Positions 1 to 11,560 of a DNA stretch of 64,000 nt are shown here, piece by piece (position 1 is the first letter of the stretch; each line of letters begins with the position of its first letter). Made by a program: the position numbers and the translations under genes. Source of the DNA: Buddleja alternifolia (lineage: Eukaryota; Streptophyta; Magnoliopsida; Lamiales; Scrophulariaceae); the NCBI GenBank assembly GCA_019426215.1, contig CM033408.1:23656953-23720952 (forward strand). Direction: 5' to 3'. The notes beneath the pieces were generated by a model, which was not told the DNA's origin, did no database searches, and saw only the letters and a program-made list of their open reading frames with translations.

Positions 1-458
1 GGGACCTCATGGATCACCTAATGGGATAGCTTGCAAGGAAGGTGACAGATAGCTGGATAGGATGCTCAAAGGCATAGTTGATGAAAGAATAAGAGTGGAT
101 CAAATCGAATCGAATCTCAACCAATATCCTCTCAAAGAGGGGAAATGATCCTATATCCATTGTTGCCCAAAATCGCCCAACCACTAGAGACGGGGGAGAA
201 AAACCGGCCATGAGGCCTTACTTATATCAAAAAAGGCATCTTTTGGATTTTCCATTGACTTTGGATAAAAAAAATTCCTACATCTTTGTATTTTCTCTCA
301 AGAATACAGTGAAAGAATCAAAATCTCTTTCTCTTCATTGTTTCTATTTATCTCTAGTATTATTATCCACCTTCATTTTTTAGATTTCTCGCATTTATTA
401 GAAATACAAATCGTGTTTGAATTACATGATTTCTTGATGTAAATTTCGAACCGCATCA
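1..458 (+). repeat. Left (5') LTR, partial
   Basis: Matches 5521-5982 over its whole visible length with scattered substitutions and small indels, and ends in CA at 457-458. The LTR starts upstream of the window. It includes a Pro/Cys-poor, untranslated AT-rich end with the phrase TTTGAATTA about 40 bases from its end in both copies. Confidence 0.85.
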
Positions 459-460
459 AG

Positions 461-477
461 TGGCGCCGTCTGTGGGA
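461..477 (+). promoter_or_regulatory. Primer-binding site of the LARD-like element
   Basis: TGGCGCCGTCTGTGGGA lies two bases inside the left LTR. It resembles the TGGCGCC-type (tRNA-Asp-like) primer sites common in plant Ty3/Gypsy elements. The position, directly after the LTR end, supports the call more than the exact tRNA match does. Confidence 0.75.
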
Positions 478-503
478 AAATTGAATTGAAGATGTGAGTT
501 ATA

Positions 504-614
504 ATGGCAAATGTTAAAGAAAATCAAGAAGTTTCTATGCAATTACTCGGAGAAAATGCCTCTATGCCACTTTCTGAGCCACCGTTTTTTTTTTCACTCC
601 TTTTCACTTTCTGA
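504..614 (+). pseudogene. Possible gag N-terminal remnant
   Basis: An ATG at 504, 27 bases after the primer-binding site, opens a 36-codon frame beginning MANVKENQEV and ending at TGA 612-614 just after a T-rich stretch. Its position is where gag of a Gypsy element starts, but nothing after it is recognisable as capsid or nucleocapsid. It is either the stub left when the coding region was replaced, or chance. No function is claimed. Confidence 0.35.
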
Positions 615-1380
615 TGTGGAGATCTCGATTTTGGAGTGTAAAATGTTATTTTCGACCCAATTAGGTGATTTGTCGCAGTTTTGGAAATATCAATATATCT
701 GGAGTTACATACGTCCATTTTTAGTGATTCTTATATGAATGGAAAGCTAAGACAAAGACCTACAACTCTTATGATGAAATCCATATCCAGTTCAGAATTT
801 TAAGGGCTCAAAAATATTCGTGAAGATAAAGCAGAATTATGTCACGGACTGGGCTGCGTAGTCATGGTGCGAAAATCGTAAATTGGGTTACAGATCTCAG
901 ATTAAGTCAAGGTCAGTTGAACAAAAAATATCACGAGGATATATACATCTTTATATAAGGAAGTTAAGTCCAATTCGGATGGGATCCTTTTCAAAACAGC
1001 GCTTAAAGATATGCAAGAAGATCTAAGTTCAAGACATGAGATATGTCTACTTTGAAGGCCGATTCTGATGTAGGTCTCTTCTGCAAAGTTGTAGATCTAT
1101 ATCGTATCTTCATGTGGCGACTTGAATCACTCATTCGATTTGTATGAAAGAAGTTACGAAGGAAACAAGAATCACTACCAGTTAAGCAAAGTTTCTGTGC
1201 CCAGCTCATGGAACCGTTCTATTTTCATTGTGATTAAGGCTGATTATGATGTATGTCTCTTCTTCAAAGTTGTAGATCTATATCATAGCTTCAAGTATCA
1301 ACTTAAATCATCCAAATCCGATTTGTATGCAGGAAGTTATGGAGGCAAGATCGCTGTCAGTCAAACAATACATGATGCGG
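600..1380 (+). repeat. Modular repeat region inside the LARD-like element
   Basis: Two units about 181 bases apart are clearly homologous: from about 1061 and from about 1242 each reads GAT-TGATGTA-GTCTCTTCT, then AAAGTTGTAGATCTATATC, then a GATTTGTATG box. The preceding 600-960 is a more diverged stretch that resembles part of the unrelated solo LTR at about 14850-15160 (shared phrases TGGAAAGCTAAGACAAAG and ATATATCTGGAG). The remaining sequence to 2820 shows no gene I can support. Confidence 0.6.
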
Positions 1381-2824
1381 TTATGTCTGCCTTGACGTCG
1401 TTCCCAACGCCGCATACTCGTGCGCCTTTCCGAGTATGTAACGCTTGCATACAACATTCCTTTCACTCATTACAGCGCACCTGGAGCTCAAGAACAATGT
1501 CATAACACCGCTCGTCTCACATTTCACAACGTGGATTCGAGCTTGCGTGAAGCAGGAAATGCACCGCTGCTAGCTAAGGATGCTTGTTTGAAGTAGTTAT
1601 GGCATCAGCTATGCCAACCGCACTGGGAGCTATCCCATCAACATGCAATTTGTCCTCAATGCATTTGTGTTCATCTTTTTTGGAGGACACACAAACTCAT
1701 TATCTCACAAGAGCACTTCTATCCTCTAAATTTGAATACAAATAGCTATTTCTCTAAGCTCTACATGGTTTGAACATCGAGTGCTAACATTTGTTTTTAC
1801 AGGCCTTCTTCCTCGATGATCAAGTGGCTTCACTTCTGGTGATGCGACATACTCTGCCAATACACATAAATCCATCACTTATCAGAAGATCTGAAAAAAT
1901 AGAAATGAAGTTATGTCCTGCCATTATCCCTATAAGGAGTGAAGTTGCATGAAGTGCAAGCTTAACTTGTTGTAGCTTACTGCACAAGCTATCTTGTACC
2001 AGTATGATGCCCTTCCAGCATTTGTTGCATAAGAAGCTTTGTCATTTGTCGTGTTGTTCATAGCGAAAGCTATCCCGCCACCACCTATCAGGCGAGCGGC
2101 TCTCGCTACTATAGCGTGGTATGCTCAAGCATTGGCATCAAAAGAACCACTTTTGAGCTTGCAAGACATACCACTATTATTGACGCAATCAACCTCGCTT
2201 CCAACAACGCTATTGATGCGCATGTCCGCTTTGACATGATTTGTTTTACCAGCTGAAGGGTGCATACATACAAATATTGTACCATACTAGAGCAATGTCA
2301 AAAGCTCTCCAATTGCAAGAGTGGCACAACTCTCAACAAATCTATTAAGACACGTATGTGCAACAGTTGTTCCGGAGGCACCATTGCTAACAACTATCTC
2401 TCTAGTGCTACTGCCAGTTGTCCTAGCAGTACCACCCCTTCCGCAAGCAGTATTGTTCATACCTCCATTGCTACCATCTTAGCCTACTATGGAGGTCAAC
2501 ATCAACTCGAAAAATCATCGCACAAAGAGGGACTCACCAAGATATAGCTGGAGCAAACATATTTAGAGTCATGAGTGACTTCCCTAGGCATGGATATCAA
2601 GATCAAGGAGCTGCGTGGATATCACAAGTTAGCAGGAATGAAAGGAATCAAGGCTCCTATAGTCAATAAATACCTTTCAAGGTCACACCTGCTCAAGCAC
2701 TCATGGGGATGGAGCATAAAAGTTTTGTAAAGCAGCCCTGTGAAAGATCATGCATTAAGAAAAAAGCCATGTATGCGAAAGTTGCACTCCAAAAAGCCCT
2801 GTGACAAACCAAGCTCTAAGAAAG

Positions 2825-3495
2825 AATCCCCGTTGATTACGGACACCTGAAAAAAGCCTTATTGATTGCAGGCACCCTAAAAAGCCCTGATGATTGCAGG
2901 CACCCTAAAAAGCCCTGATGATTGCAGGCACCCTAAAAAGCCCCGTTGATTGCGGGCACTTGAAAAAAAGCCCTGTTGATTGCTGGCACCCTAAAAAGCC
3001 CAGTTAATTGCGGGCACCTGAAAAAAGCCCTGTTGTTTGCAGGCACCCAAAAAATCCCTGTTGATTGCAAGCACCCTAACAAAGCCCTGTTGATTGCAGG
3101 CACCCTAAAAATTCTCGTTGATTGCGGGCATCTGAAAAAAGCACTGTTGATTGCGGGCACCTGAAAAAAGCTCTGTTGATTGCAGGCACTCTAAAAATAT
3201 CATCTTGATTGTAGACACCCTAAAAACGTCTCGTTAATTGCGGGCACCTGAAAAAAGCCTTGTTGATTGCAAGTATCCTAACAAACCCCTGTTGTTTGCA
3301 GGCACCCTACAAAAGTCTCATTGATTGTGAGCACCTGAAAAAAGCAATGTTGATTGAAGACACTCTAAAAAAAGTCTCGTTGATTGCGGGCACCTGGAAA
3401 AAAGCCCTGTTGATTGGAAGCACCCTAAAAAAGTCATGTTGACAATGGGCACTTGAAAAAAAAAGCCCTGTTGATTGCAGGCACCCTAAAAATTT
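2825..3495 (+). repeat. Minisatellite, unit about 30 bp, roughly 20 copies
   Basis: The stretch is a run of degenerate units of the form AAAGCCCTGTTGATTGC followed by AGGCACCCTAA or GGGCACCTGAA. The two end types are interspersed. Because the unit is close to 30 bases (ten codons) and stop-poor, both strands stay open over several units and give repetitive peptides, which I regard as a by-product and not as a protein gene. Confidence 0.9.
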
Positions 3496-5520
3496 CTACT
3501 TCTCGAATGCGAGCATAAATTATTTGAAATATACAGGGAGCTGAGAAACTTGCCAAAGATGTAAGCTACCTCCAGTCAAAGCATGCTTTAAGCCTCCTAA
3601 AATTAGGAGCACGCCGCAATACATGGCAATTAATCTTAAAATATTTGCTAACATAAGTGTTACAAAAGAAGTTCAAGCGGAAATAATAAAAGCATACTAA
3701 GTTATGGAGAAAGTCCAAAGCAGAGAAAGCAACTGAATGAAACCACTAGAAAATACTAAAGAAGGCCTCAAGGGTCGCCTAGGTAGCAAGCTCCTTGGCT
3801 GCCTTAAACAAAGGCTCAGTTGACCCTTGTTTTTCACCGGCAACCCCGCCATCAGCCTCGTCATCCATAGGAATGCTCAGAATAGCCTCTAAAGCAACAT
3901 CATCGGGCTTAGCAGCTTGCCTATCAGTGCTATCTCATAAGCATTCGTTGCTAATACGCAACAACTCACAGAGGATGTATTTCTCAAAACACTACTATAA
4001 TGAGCAAAGTATCCAAAATAAGGTGCTAAAGATAGTGTCATCAAAGCCAAGTCCAAAAGAAGAAAAACGACAAGCACAATCCGAAAGCGTCAGCACTATG
4101 ACTAATAATCTATGTCAAAGTTGCCTCTACAGGCACCTCGAGTGCCTCTTGAGTAGGAAGCTCTTTAGCAACCTCCAAATAATCTCATGAGCAGCCTCAA
4201 AGTAAAGCTTAGTTGTAGCTTGATCATCTTCAATATCACACCTCCTGTCAACATTCTCATCTGTGGGATTGCTCAAAGTCGTCTCGAAATCAACATCCTT
4301 GCTAGCAAGATTCACCAGCCTGTCCATCAGCATCTTCCATAGCACACACATCAGCATGTTTATCCACCTTGGTGCCATCTGCCTAAATGTACATGGATAC
4401 CTTCTCACCGGGCTCTGGAGCATCAGCTAAACCTGCTCTCTCTTGAATTAAAAAAACATCTATCGCGGGTGGCAGATGACAAACTTCTATAAATTGCTTT
4501 ATGAACATACGTAATCCATGATAATAATATTGGAGGGCTGAACTAACCAACATCTCCTAAACTCAGGAGGACGCAAGAAAGCATCATCACAATGTTTATA
4601 ATTGGCATCTAACAAAGCAAGCCTCTTAATGGAATAGGAGAAATTGAAAATTGCCGTCTCACAAGACTTTTCTTGAGCCGTGAACTCTCTTAATCACATC
4701 AGTATATTGCTCCTTCAAACGAGCATGGTCACCTTTCAGTTTCTCCAGCTAAGAAGACTTTATTAAAGAAAGAAAAAAAGATAAAAAGGAAGCTCTCACA
4801 GAAAGTTAAAATACATGTTCATTCAAAGAAAATAAATAAGAAGATTTTACATGAAAAAGAGGAAGAAAGTTAACTGCAAAGATTCATGGAAGATTCCTAA
4901 TCCTTGTGTTTTTTGAAAATTCCAAGAAAGTTGAGGTAGAGTTGGCATTGAAGAAGTAAACGAAGACTTTCAAAAGATATATCGAATCCCATCAGATTAG
5001 GGGATTTCGAAAGTTTCCTAATCCTAAAAAAAAAAAGGGTCTGAAAGAGATAAGAAGATCTACTTGGAAAGTGAAGATAGAAGATCACAAAGGATACATA
5101 TAAATCGCCCAAAGAGAGAGAAATCATCACAAGGCAATACTTAAATATGGTAAGTAAAATATAAAAGGATAAGGAAAATCGCCTCATGGTAGGCGAACCG
5201 AGGGATGGGCTCACGGATCTACTGACGGGTTGGCTTATAGGTCGGCTTGTGAATTAGCTCGCAAGAAAGCTGAAAATTTAGCTTGTGGTCTACACACTAA
5301 TTATACTCTCAAGACCTTGAACTTCTATCAAGATCTCAAGAGTAGGGAGAATAGTGATACACTCGTAATTTTCAGTTATATTATTGGGCCTCTTGAAGGT
5401 ATGTGCCATATTAATCCTTGACAATTTGGGCTAGAAATGGGGAGTAAGGCCCACGACGGAAGAATTCCAAAAGAAGCTTGTAGAGAAGGCTAGGCGTAAG
5501 CATGAAGATCAAGCTAATAA
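3496..5520. other. Interior and 3' part of the LARD-like element, no recognisable gene
   Basis: No reverse-transcriptase, integrase, protease or host-gene similarity is visible on either strand. Short open frames (for example 3795-4190 + and 4127-4423 -) overlap each other and lack recognisable motifs. The start of the 3' LTR must lie in the last few hundred bases, but I could not place its TG or the polypurine tract with certainty. Candidate purine-rich stretches occur near 5028-5060 and 5195-5205. Confidence 0.6.
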
Positions 5521-5982
5521 GGGACCTCATCGATCACCTAATGGGATAGCTCGCAAGGAAGGTGACGGATAGCTGGATAGGACGCTCAAAGGCATAGTTG
5601 ATAAAAGAATGAGAGTGGATCAAATCAAATCGAATCTAATCTCAACCAATATCCCTCAAAGAGGGGAAATGATCGCATATCCCCCCATTGTTGCCGAAAA
5701 TCACCCAACCACTAGAGACGGGGGAGAAAAATCGGCCATGAGGCCTTACTTATTTAAAAAAGGTCATCTTTTGGGTTTTACATTAACTTTGGATAAAAAG
5801 TTTCTATATCTTTGTATTTTCTCTCAAGAACACAATGAAATAATAAATCTCTTTCTCTTCATAATTTCTATTTATCTCTAGCATAATTATCCACCTTCAA
5901 TTTTTAGATTTCTCTCGTTTATTAGAAATACAAATCGTGTTTGAATTATACAATTTTTTGATGTAAATTTTGAACCGCATCA
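5521..5982 (+). repeat. Right (3') LTR, minimum extent
   Basis: Repeats bases 1-458 and ends in the same CCGCATCA. The true LTR is longer, because the homologous start lies before the window in the left copy, so 5521 is only where the comparison begins. Confidence 0.85.
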
Positions 5983-5984
5983 AC

Positions 5985-6878
5985 GGGTAACTTTACACTT
6001 TTTATAAGAGTAAAAAGCATTTTGCACTCTATAAAGTTGAGCTTTTGTCACTTTCCACCCTCACTTTCATGATATTTGACAACTTGCACCCTCAATCCAT
6101 AATTCAGCAAAAATAGTCAAGGAGACAAGAGCTCCGGCGAATCTTCTCAATATTTTAAGGGTAAATCAGTCAACACATATATTTTTGCCAAAATTATTGC
6201 TGAAGACCCGCATGTGATTTGGTATGATTCTTTTTTGCTCTGTAACACATCTCCAGGTCATACCATTTGAAGAATCCACATCCATTTTTGAACTGAGACA
6301 AATTTCATTTATAAGTTGGAATTTATACAACATAATAGTTGGAAAATGAAAATAAATAATCATCACCAAATACAAAAAAAAACTTCTTACCCCATAATTT
6401 GGGCATTTGTGAAATATTCTACCCCGAATTATCCTTTTGCCAATAGGTTATTAATGGCAAAACATGGTCATAATGATAACATACAAGTAGAATTTCTTGT
6501 CCATTGTGCCAATAGGTTTGCCTATTGCTTGAAGTTTGTGCATCCATTTGCTTAACTTTTTGAAATAAAGAAGCTCCGTTTGCTCTATTTTTTAAAACTA
6601 AATGGGGCTATATAAGTTTTTAGGTAGAAAATGACGCTTTTCCAACTTTTCTTGTTTTTGGCAAGAACTTCATGGCGGGAAATAAGGTGTGGAAATATTT
6701 TTGCACTCAGTCAAAGAGAGCCGACGAGTTTTTTGCTGGAATATGGATTGGGGGAGCAAGTTGCCAAAAACCATATAAGTGAGGGTACAAAGTGTGTGTT
6801 TTAATTTCTGAAGGTGAAAAGTGCTAAAAACCCAATTTTATAGGGTGCAATATGCTTTTTACTCCTTTTCGTAATTCC
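5985..6878. mobile_element. TIR element (Mutator-like, non-autonomous), about 0.9 kb
   Basis: The first ~110 bases are the inverted complement of the last ~110: the left arm has GAGTAAAAAGCATTTTGCA and CACTTTCCACCCTC, the right arm has the reverse complements near 6780-6870. The ends read GGGTAACTTT and, on the other strand, GGAATTACGA. No transposase frame is present. The LARD-like LTR abuts its left terminus, so the retroelement probably landed at or inside the TIR end, which also hides the left target duplication. Confidence 0.7.
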
Positions 6879-8245
6879 TAATTTTGCTAAGCAATTTACA
6901 TAAGATAATTCTTGCATGATTTTGTTTTCAAAATTAAATTCTCAATTTTCAACCAGTTTGAGAGTCCAAATCATGTTTGGTCCATTTGCTTTTACCCAAA
7001 ATTTTATTCTCAATGTTTAGTCATCCAACGTCAAACCACAAGCAATTCTCAAATGGTCAAAAATATCTCTAATCTCATTTTCAAATTTTCAAATTCTAAT
7101 CTCACTCTCTCTATCCTCTTACACACATCAATTGCATCTATCATTTACTTTTACCCATTGCATCAATTCTTACAACTCTTCCAACTCCTATATTTACTTA
7201 ATATAACTAACTTCATTATTAACTACATATCAATTTTACTTTATGTCATATCAAAAACTCATCGTTTACAATATTTTATCTTATTTATCTAGAACGCAAG
7301 TTTTTTCATGCTAGAAAAATATCCTAAAAATCATTCATCCAAACACATTTTCATTTACATTACGTCTTTTCATATAGAAATTCACACAAATTATATTCAC
7401 CGAAACACATTCCCATTTTCCAAGTTATAAATAAACATTCAAAACAACTCATCCAAACACATTATCATTTTTCACACAAGTAATCAATACAAATTTTAAA
7501 ACTCAATTTTCAACATTGGGAACGAGATTTGAAAACGAATACAGTACCACACAAGCCCTAAGGCTCTGATTTTTATTATCGATTTTTCAATTCCCCTAGT
7601 TTTGGGCAAGAAATCATTTGCAATTAATTGATTGAATACATTCATACTTTCTAAATCAAGGGGAGGTGCGATGGTATGGAAATAGTGGTTTATAGCATTT
7701 TTTTAATTATAATGTCGTTCAGATGTTATAAGAACTGGCTTGTATGTCTAGTATTTACCATCAATTGTATATGAGAGTTGATCTTGTATCTCTCTTTCCA
7801 GTTGGTGTTAGTGGTAAAATAAAGTTTGTGTTGACTTCAATATGCTAATTTTGATATTATGTTTTAATATTTTAATCAAAACTTTTACAACTTTAGTTAT
7901 ATTTTTTACTAGTTTTTTATTGGAGAGTTCAATGATAAGGGATTGATTTACTTTATTAACACTTCAAGATACAATTTTAATTTTTTAAGCTATTGTAAAT
8001 CAATTTAAAAATCGCTAAACCGCACTGAACCGAGCAAAATCGCATGAGCAATTTAGAATCTCAAAACCGCAATTTGAAATTATTATTTGGCAAAACCGCA
8101 TTTGACAATTCGGTTTGAAAATAGGTGGAAAAAAAATTCAAAACCGCCCCACGATCACTTCTAATAAGAGGTTTGTGTGATTATCTATTATAACCGTGGG
8201 TGTTGGTGTAATTATTCCAATAATAAAATCACGTTGTTGAATTAG
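6879..8245. other. AT-rich intergenic DNA with degraded repeats
   Basis: No gene is supported. 6912-7560 has a weak terminal symmetry: TTTTCAAAATTAAATTCTCAATTTTCAA near the left resembles the complement of 7495-7550, suggesting an old MITE. 7990-8150 is rich in AAACCGC/CGGTTT phrases of the kind seen in degraded hAT-type MITEs. Confidence 0.4.
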
Positions 8246-10326
8246 ACTCTTAACTTTTGAAGAAAGATCGAACACCTACCAAATGTAACTTGTAAGTATT
8301 GATTGGACCCCATATCATAAACACACATCACATTGACAGCTCCCTCCAACAATACTAAAAAAAAATCCAATAAACAACAAATCTAAAGCTAACTTCACTT
8401 CACTACTTCACGAAAAATTCTTGTATACACCTAGTGTAAGATCCAGTTGTATGCACCAAGATACGACAAAAACAATAAAAAAATTATATTCAATATTAAA
8501 ACAAGTCAAACATTGGAAAAATTCTTGTATAAACCCGGTGTGGGATCGAACACCTACCAAATGTAACTTGTAATTATCATAATTCTAACACAATAACATA
8601 AACAAACAGAGCCTTAACTTTTAAAGAAGGACTGAACACCTACCAAATGTAACTTGTAAGTGTTGACTGAAGCACATATCATAAACACACATCACATTCA
8701 CAGCTCCCTCCAAAAATACTCAAAAAAATCTAATAAACGAACAAATCTAAAGCTAACTTAATTTCACTACTTCCCGAAAAATTCTTGTATGCATCTGGTA
8801 TAGGATCCAGTTGTAGGCACCAAAACACAACAAAACAATAAAAATATATATATTCGATATAAAAACGAGTCAAACATTAGGAAAATTCTTGTATACATCC
8901 GGTGTGGGACCGAACACCTACCAAATGTAACCTGTAATTTTCAAAATTTAACTCAAAAATATAAACAAACAGAGCCTTAACTTTTGAAGAAGGACCGAAC
9001 ACCTACCAAATGTAACTTGTAAGTGTTGACTGGACCCCATATCATAAACACCCATCACATTCACAGCTCCCTCTAAAAATACTAAAAGAAACTCCAATAA
9101 ACAATAAATATAAAGCTAACTTAACTTCACTACTTAACGGAAAATTCTTGTATACAACAGGTGTGAGATCCAGTTGTACGCACCAAGACACAACAAAATA
9201 ATAATAAAAAATATATTTAATATAAAAACAAGTCAAACATTGGGAAAATTCTTGTGTAACCTGGTGTGAGACCGAACACATACCAAATGTAACCTGTAAT
9301 TTTCAGAACTAACTCAAAAACATAAACAAACAGAGCCTTAACTTTTGAAAAAGGACCGAACACCTAACAAATGTAACTTGTAAGTGTTGACTGGACCCCA
9401 TATCATAAACCCACGTCACAATTACAGTTCCCTCCTAAAATACTCAAAAAAAAATCCAATAAGCAACAAATCTAAGGTTAACTTAACTGCACTACTTAAC
9501 AAAAAATTCTTGTATACACCCGATGTGGAATTCAATTGTATGCACTAAGACACAAAAAAAAAAGTAAAAAAATATATTCAATATAAGAACAAGTCAAACA
9601 TTGGGAAAATTCTTGTATAACCCAGTGTGGGACCGAATAACCTGTAATTTTCAGAATTCTAACTCAAAAACATAAACAAACAGAGCCTTAACTTTTAAAG
9701 AAGGACCGAACATCTACCAAATGTAGCTTATAAGTGTTGACTGGACCCCATCTCATAAACACACGTCACATTCACAGCTCCCTCCAAAATACTAAAACAA
9801 AAAAATCCAATAAACAACAAATCTAGAGGTAACTTAACTTCACTACTTAACGGAAAATTCTTATATACACCCGATGTGGGATCTAGTTGTATGCACCAAG
9901 ACAAAACAAAAAAAAAATTTAATATAAAAACAAATCAAACATTGGGAAGATTCTTGTATATGCCCGGTGTGGGACCCGAACACCTACCAAATGTAACTTG
10001 TAATTTTCAGAACTCTAACTCAAAAATATAAACAAATAGAGCCTTAACTTTTGAAGAAGGACCGAACACCTACCAAATATCACTTGTAAGTGCTGACTAG
10101 ACCCCATATCATAAACACACGTCACATTCAAAGCTCTCTCCAAAAAATCCAATAAACAATAAATCTAAAGCTAACTTCACTTCACTACTTAACGAAAAAT
10201 TGTTGTATACACCTGGTGTGGGATCCATTTGTATTCACCAAGACACAATGAAACAATTAAAAAAAATATATTCAATATAAAAACAAGTCAAACATTGGGA
10301 AAATTTTTGTATACACCCAATGTGGG
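8246..10326. repeat. Tandem array, part 1: promoter-derived units of about 355-363 bp, nearly six copies
   Basis: The phrase GAACACCTACCAAATGTAAC followed by TTGTAAGTGTTGACTGG recurs near 8270, 8632, 8995, 9355, 9707 and 10062, giving periods of about 352-363. Each unit contains TTAACTTTTGAAGAAGGACCG, CACATTCACAGCTCCCTCC, CAACAAATCTAAAGCTAAC and CTTCACTACTT, in the same order as the sequence just upstream of the GDSL start codon (22432-22600). Each unit also holds a second module with two copies of a TTCTTGTATA-GTGTGGG motif. The last unit is cut at 10326 by the Copia element. See 20114-20910 for the rest. Confidence 0.9.
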
Positions 10327-10727
10327 TCTTTCTTGATCAGTGCCCAGATCTTGGTGGCGTCGCTAAGAATAACTTCTTCAACTTCTCCTCCATCGTTGGG
10401 CAATTGTAGTAAGGAAAATAAAAGTTGAGGAGTGAGAACAAAGGTCTCTTGGGCAAACGGAAAGACGCAGGAAATGGAGTTTCCATCGTCAGAAATTTTG
10501 GCGTTCTTGAAGAAGAAAAGGAATTCCTCGTCACGAAGGTTTGAATGAGATGTCAGAATATTTCTTAGACCTGATTCTTGGATGAGGAGAAGAATGTTCC
10601 TCAAAGGGAAATTCTGGTTTCCGTAGAGGTATTCCCTGTTTACTAGAAATTCGGCATTGACTGTCACATTTTTCTCAGTTTTGGAAGATTTTTCAGTGGT
10701 AGTTTTGGAAGATTTTGGTAGCGCCAT
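10327..10727 (-). pseudogene. ORF downstream of Copia pol (env-position ORF), 3'-truncated
   Basis: The frame starts MALPKSSKTTTEKSSK at 10727 and runs about 133 codons before the junction at 10326/10327, after which the same frame continues by accident into the tandem array to 10272. The N-terminus is Lys/Ser/Thr-rich, and later a hydrophobic FVLTPQLLFSLLQLP stretch occurs. Some Sireviruses carry an extra ORF at this place after RNase H, often called env-like. I see no membrane anchor or fusion motif and do not assign a function. The element's own end is lost, so the protein would be incomplete. Confidence 0.5.
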
Positions 10728-11560
10728 TGATGAAGGTTTGAAGCTTTTTTGAGAGAGTCAGAAAGAATGCTTTTTGCCTTGAGAGAGATTTTACAGCAAA
10801 GATGGTTTTGAGAGTAATAAAGTTTTTTTGTAAAATCTTGAAGGGTTTAAATAGAGGTAAAAATAACTCTTCAATAGCTTGGATAAATGCCACGCATCAA
10901 GAAATTAATGTTGGAAATAACAAAAATTGAATCTGAGCCATTTAGTCATGAATGCGGATTTAAAAAAGGTGAGCTAAAATAGGATAACTGCTGTGAATTA
11001 TTAAATTTTGGAGTCTGCAGTTACTTTTTCAAAAACGTTTGAAATTTTGAAAATGTTCAGAGTGAGTTGCATGCGCCAAATGGTACACTGACATGTACCC
11101 AGACATGCGCAGTTACTGAACCGCCTATTTATAGGAATCATTGATCGTCAGTTTGATTTGATAGGAGTGTGTGGGCAGTTGTCAAATCTTATCTTTTAGA
11201 CTTATACACACGCTACCTTTTTAGCGATGAAAACAATGCATGAATTTTAAAAAAATTACTTAGCGATTAAGTGGGAATATTCTTAACGCTGAAGTCTTTT
11301 AATATAGTTTAATCGCTTTGATAAGACATTTTCATTTAATTTTATTAGAGATTGATTTTGTCATGCATAACAGATAAACGCTAATGATCAATGTACAGAA
11401 TTTTGAAATTAATTTTTGATCATAGACGCTTATTGGTTTGAATAAGTACAATTTTAAAGTTTCCCCTAAAATTGATAACTTATTTCAATTCGCTTGAGAC
11501 AATATAATAAAGTGGATTCCCCCTAAATTTTATGCCTATAGAAAATATGATGCTTTATGA

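Larger units (their letters stand above)
1..5982 (+). mobile_element. Non-autonomous LTR retrotransposon (LARD-like, Gypsy type), 5' end outside window
   Basis: Bases 1-458 and 5521-5982 are near-identical direct repeats that both end in ...CCGCATCA, as LTRs do. The first is followed after two bases by a primer-binding site (461-477). The interior (about 5 kb) shows no reverse transcriptase, integrase or RNase H reading frame in any frame I examined, only a short possible gag start and repeats. A long interior without pol is the definition of a LARD-type element. Orientation is + because the primer site follows the left LTR. The target duplication cannot be tested because the left end lies before the window. 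Confidence 0.8.

Noticed and set aside
2933..3164. Repetitive peptide frames on both strands
   Set aside because: Produced by the 30-base minisatellite, with no start context or domain to support a gene.
8246..10326. CRISPR-like array
   Set aside because: Units of about 360 bases are wholly homologous with no unique spacers, and the sequence is a plant nuclear genome.
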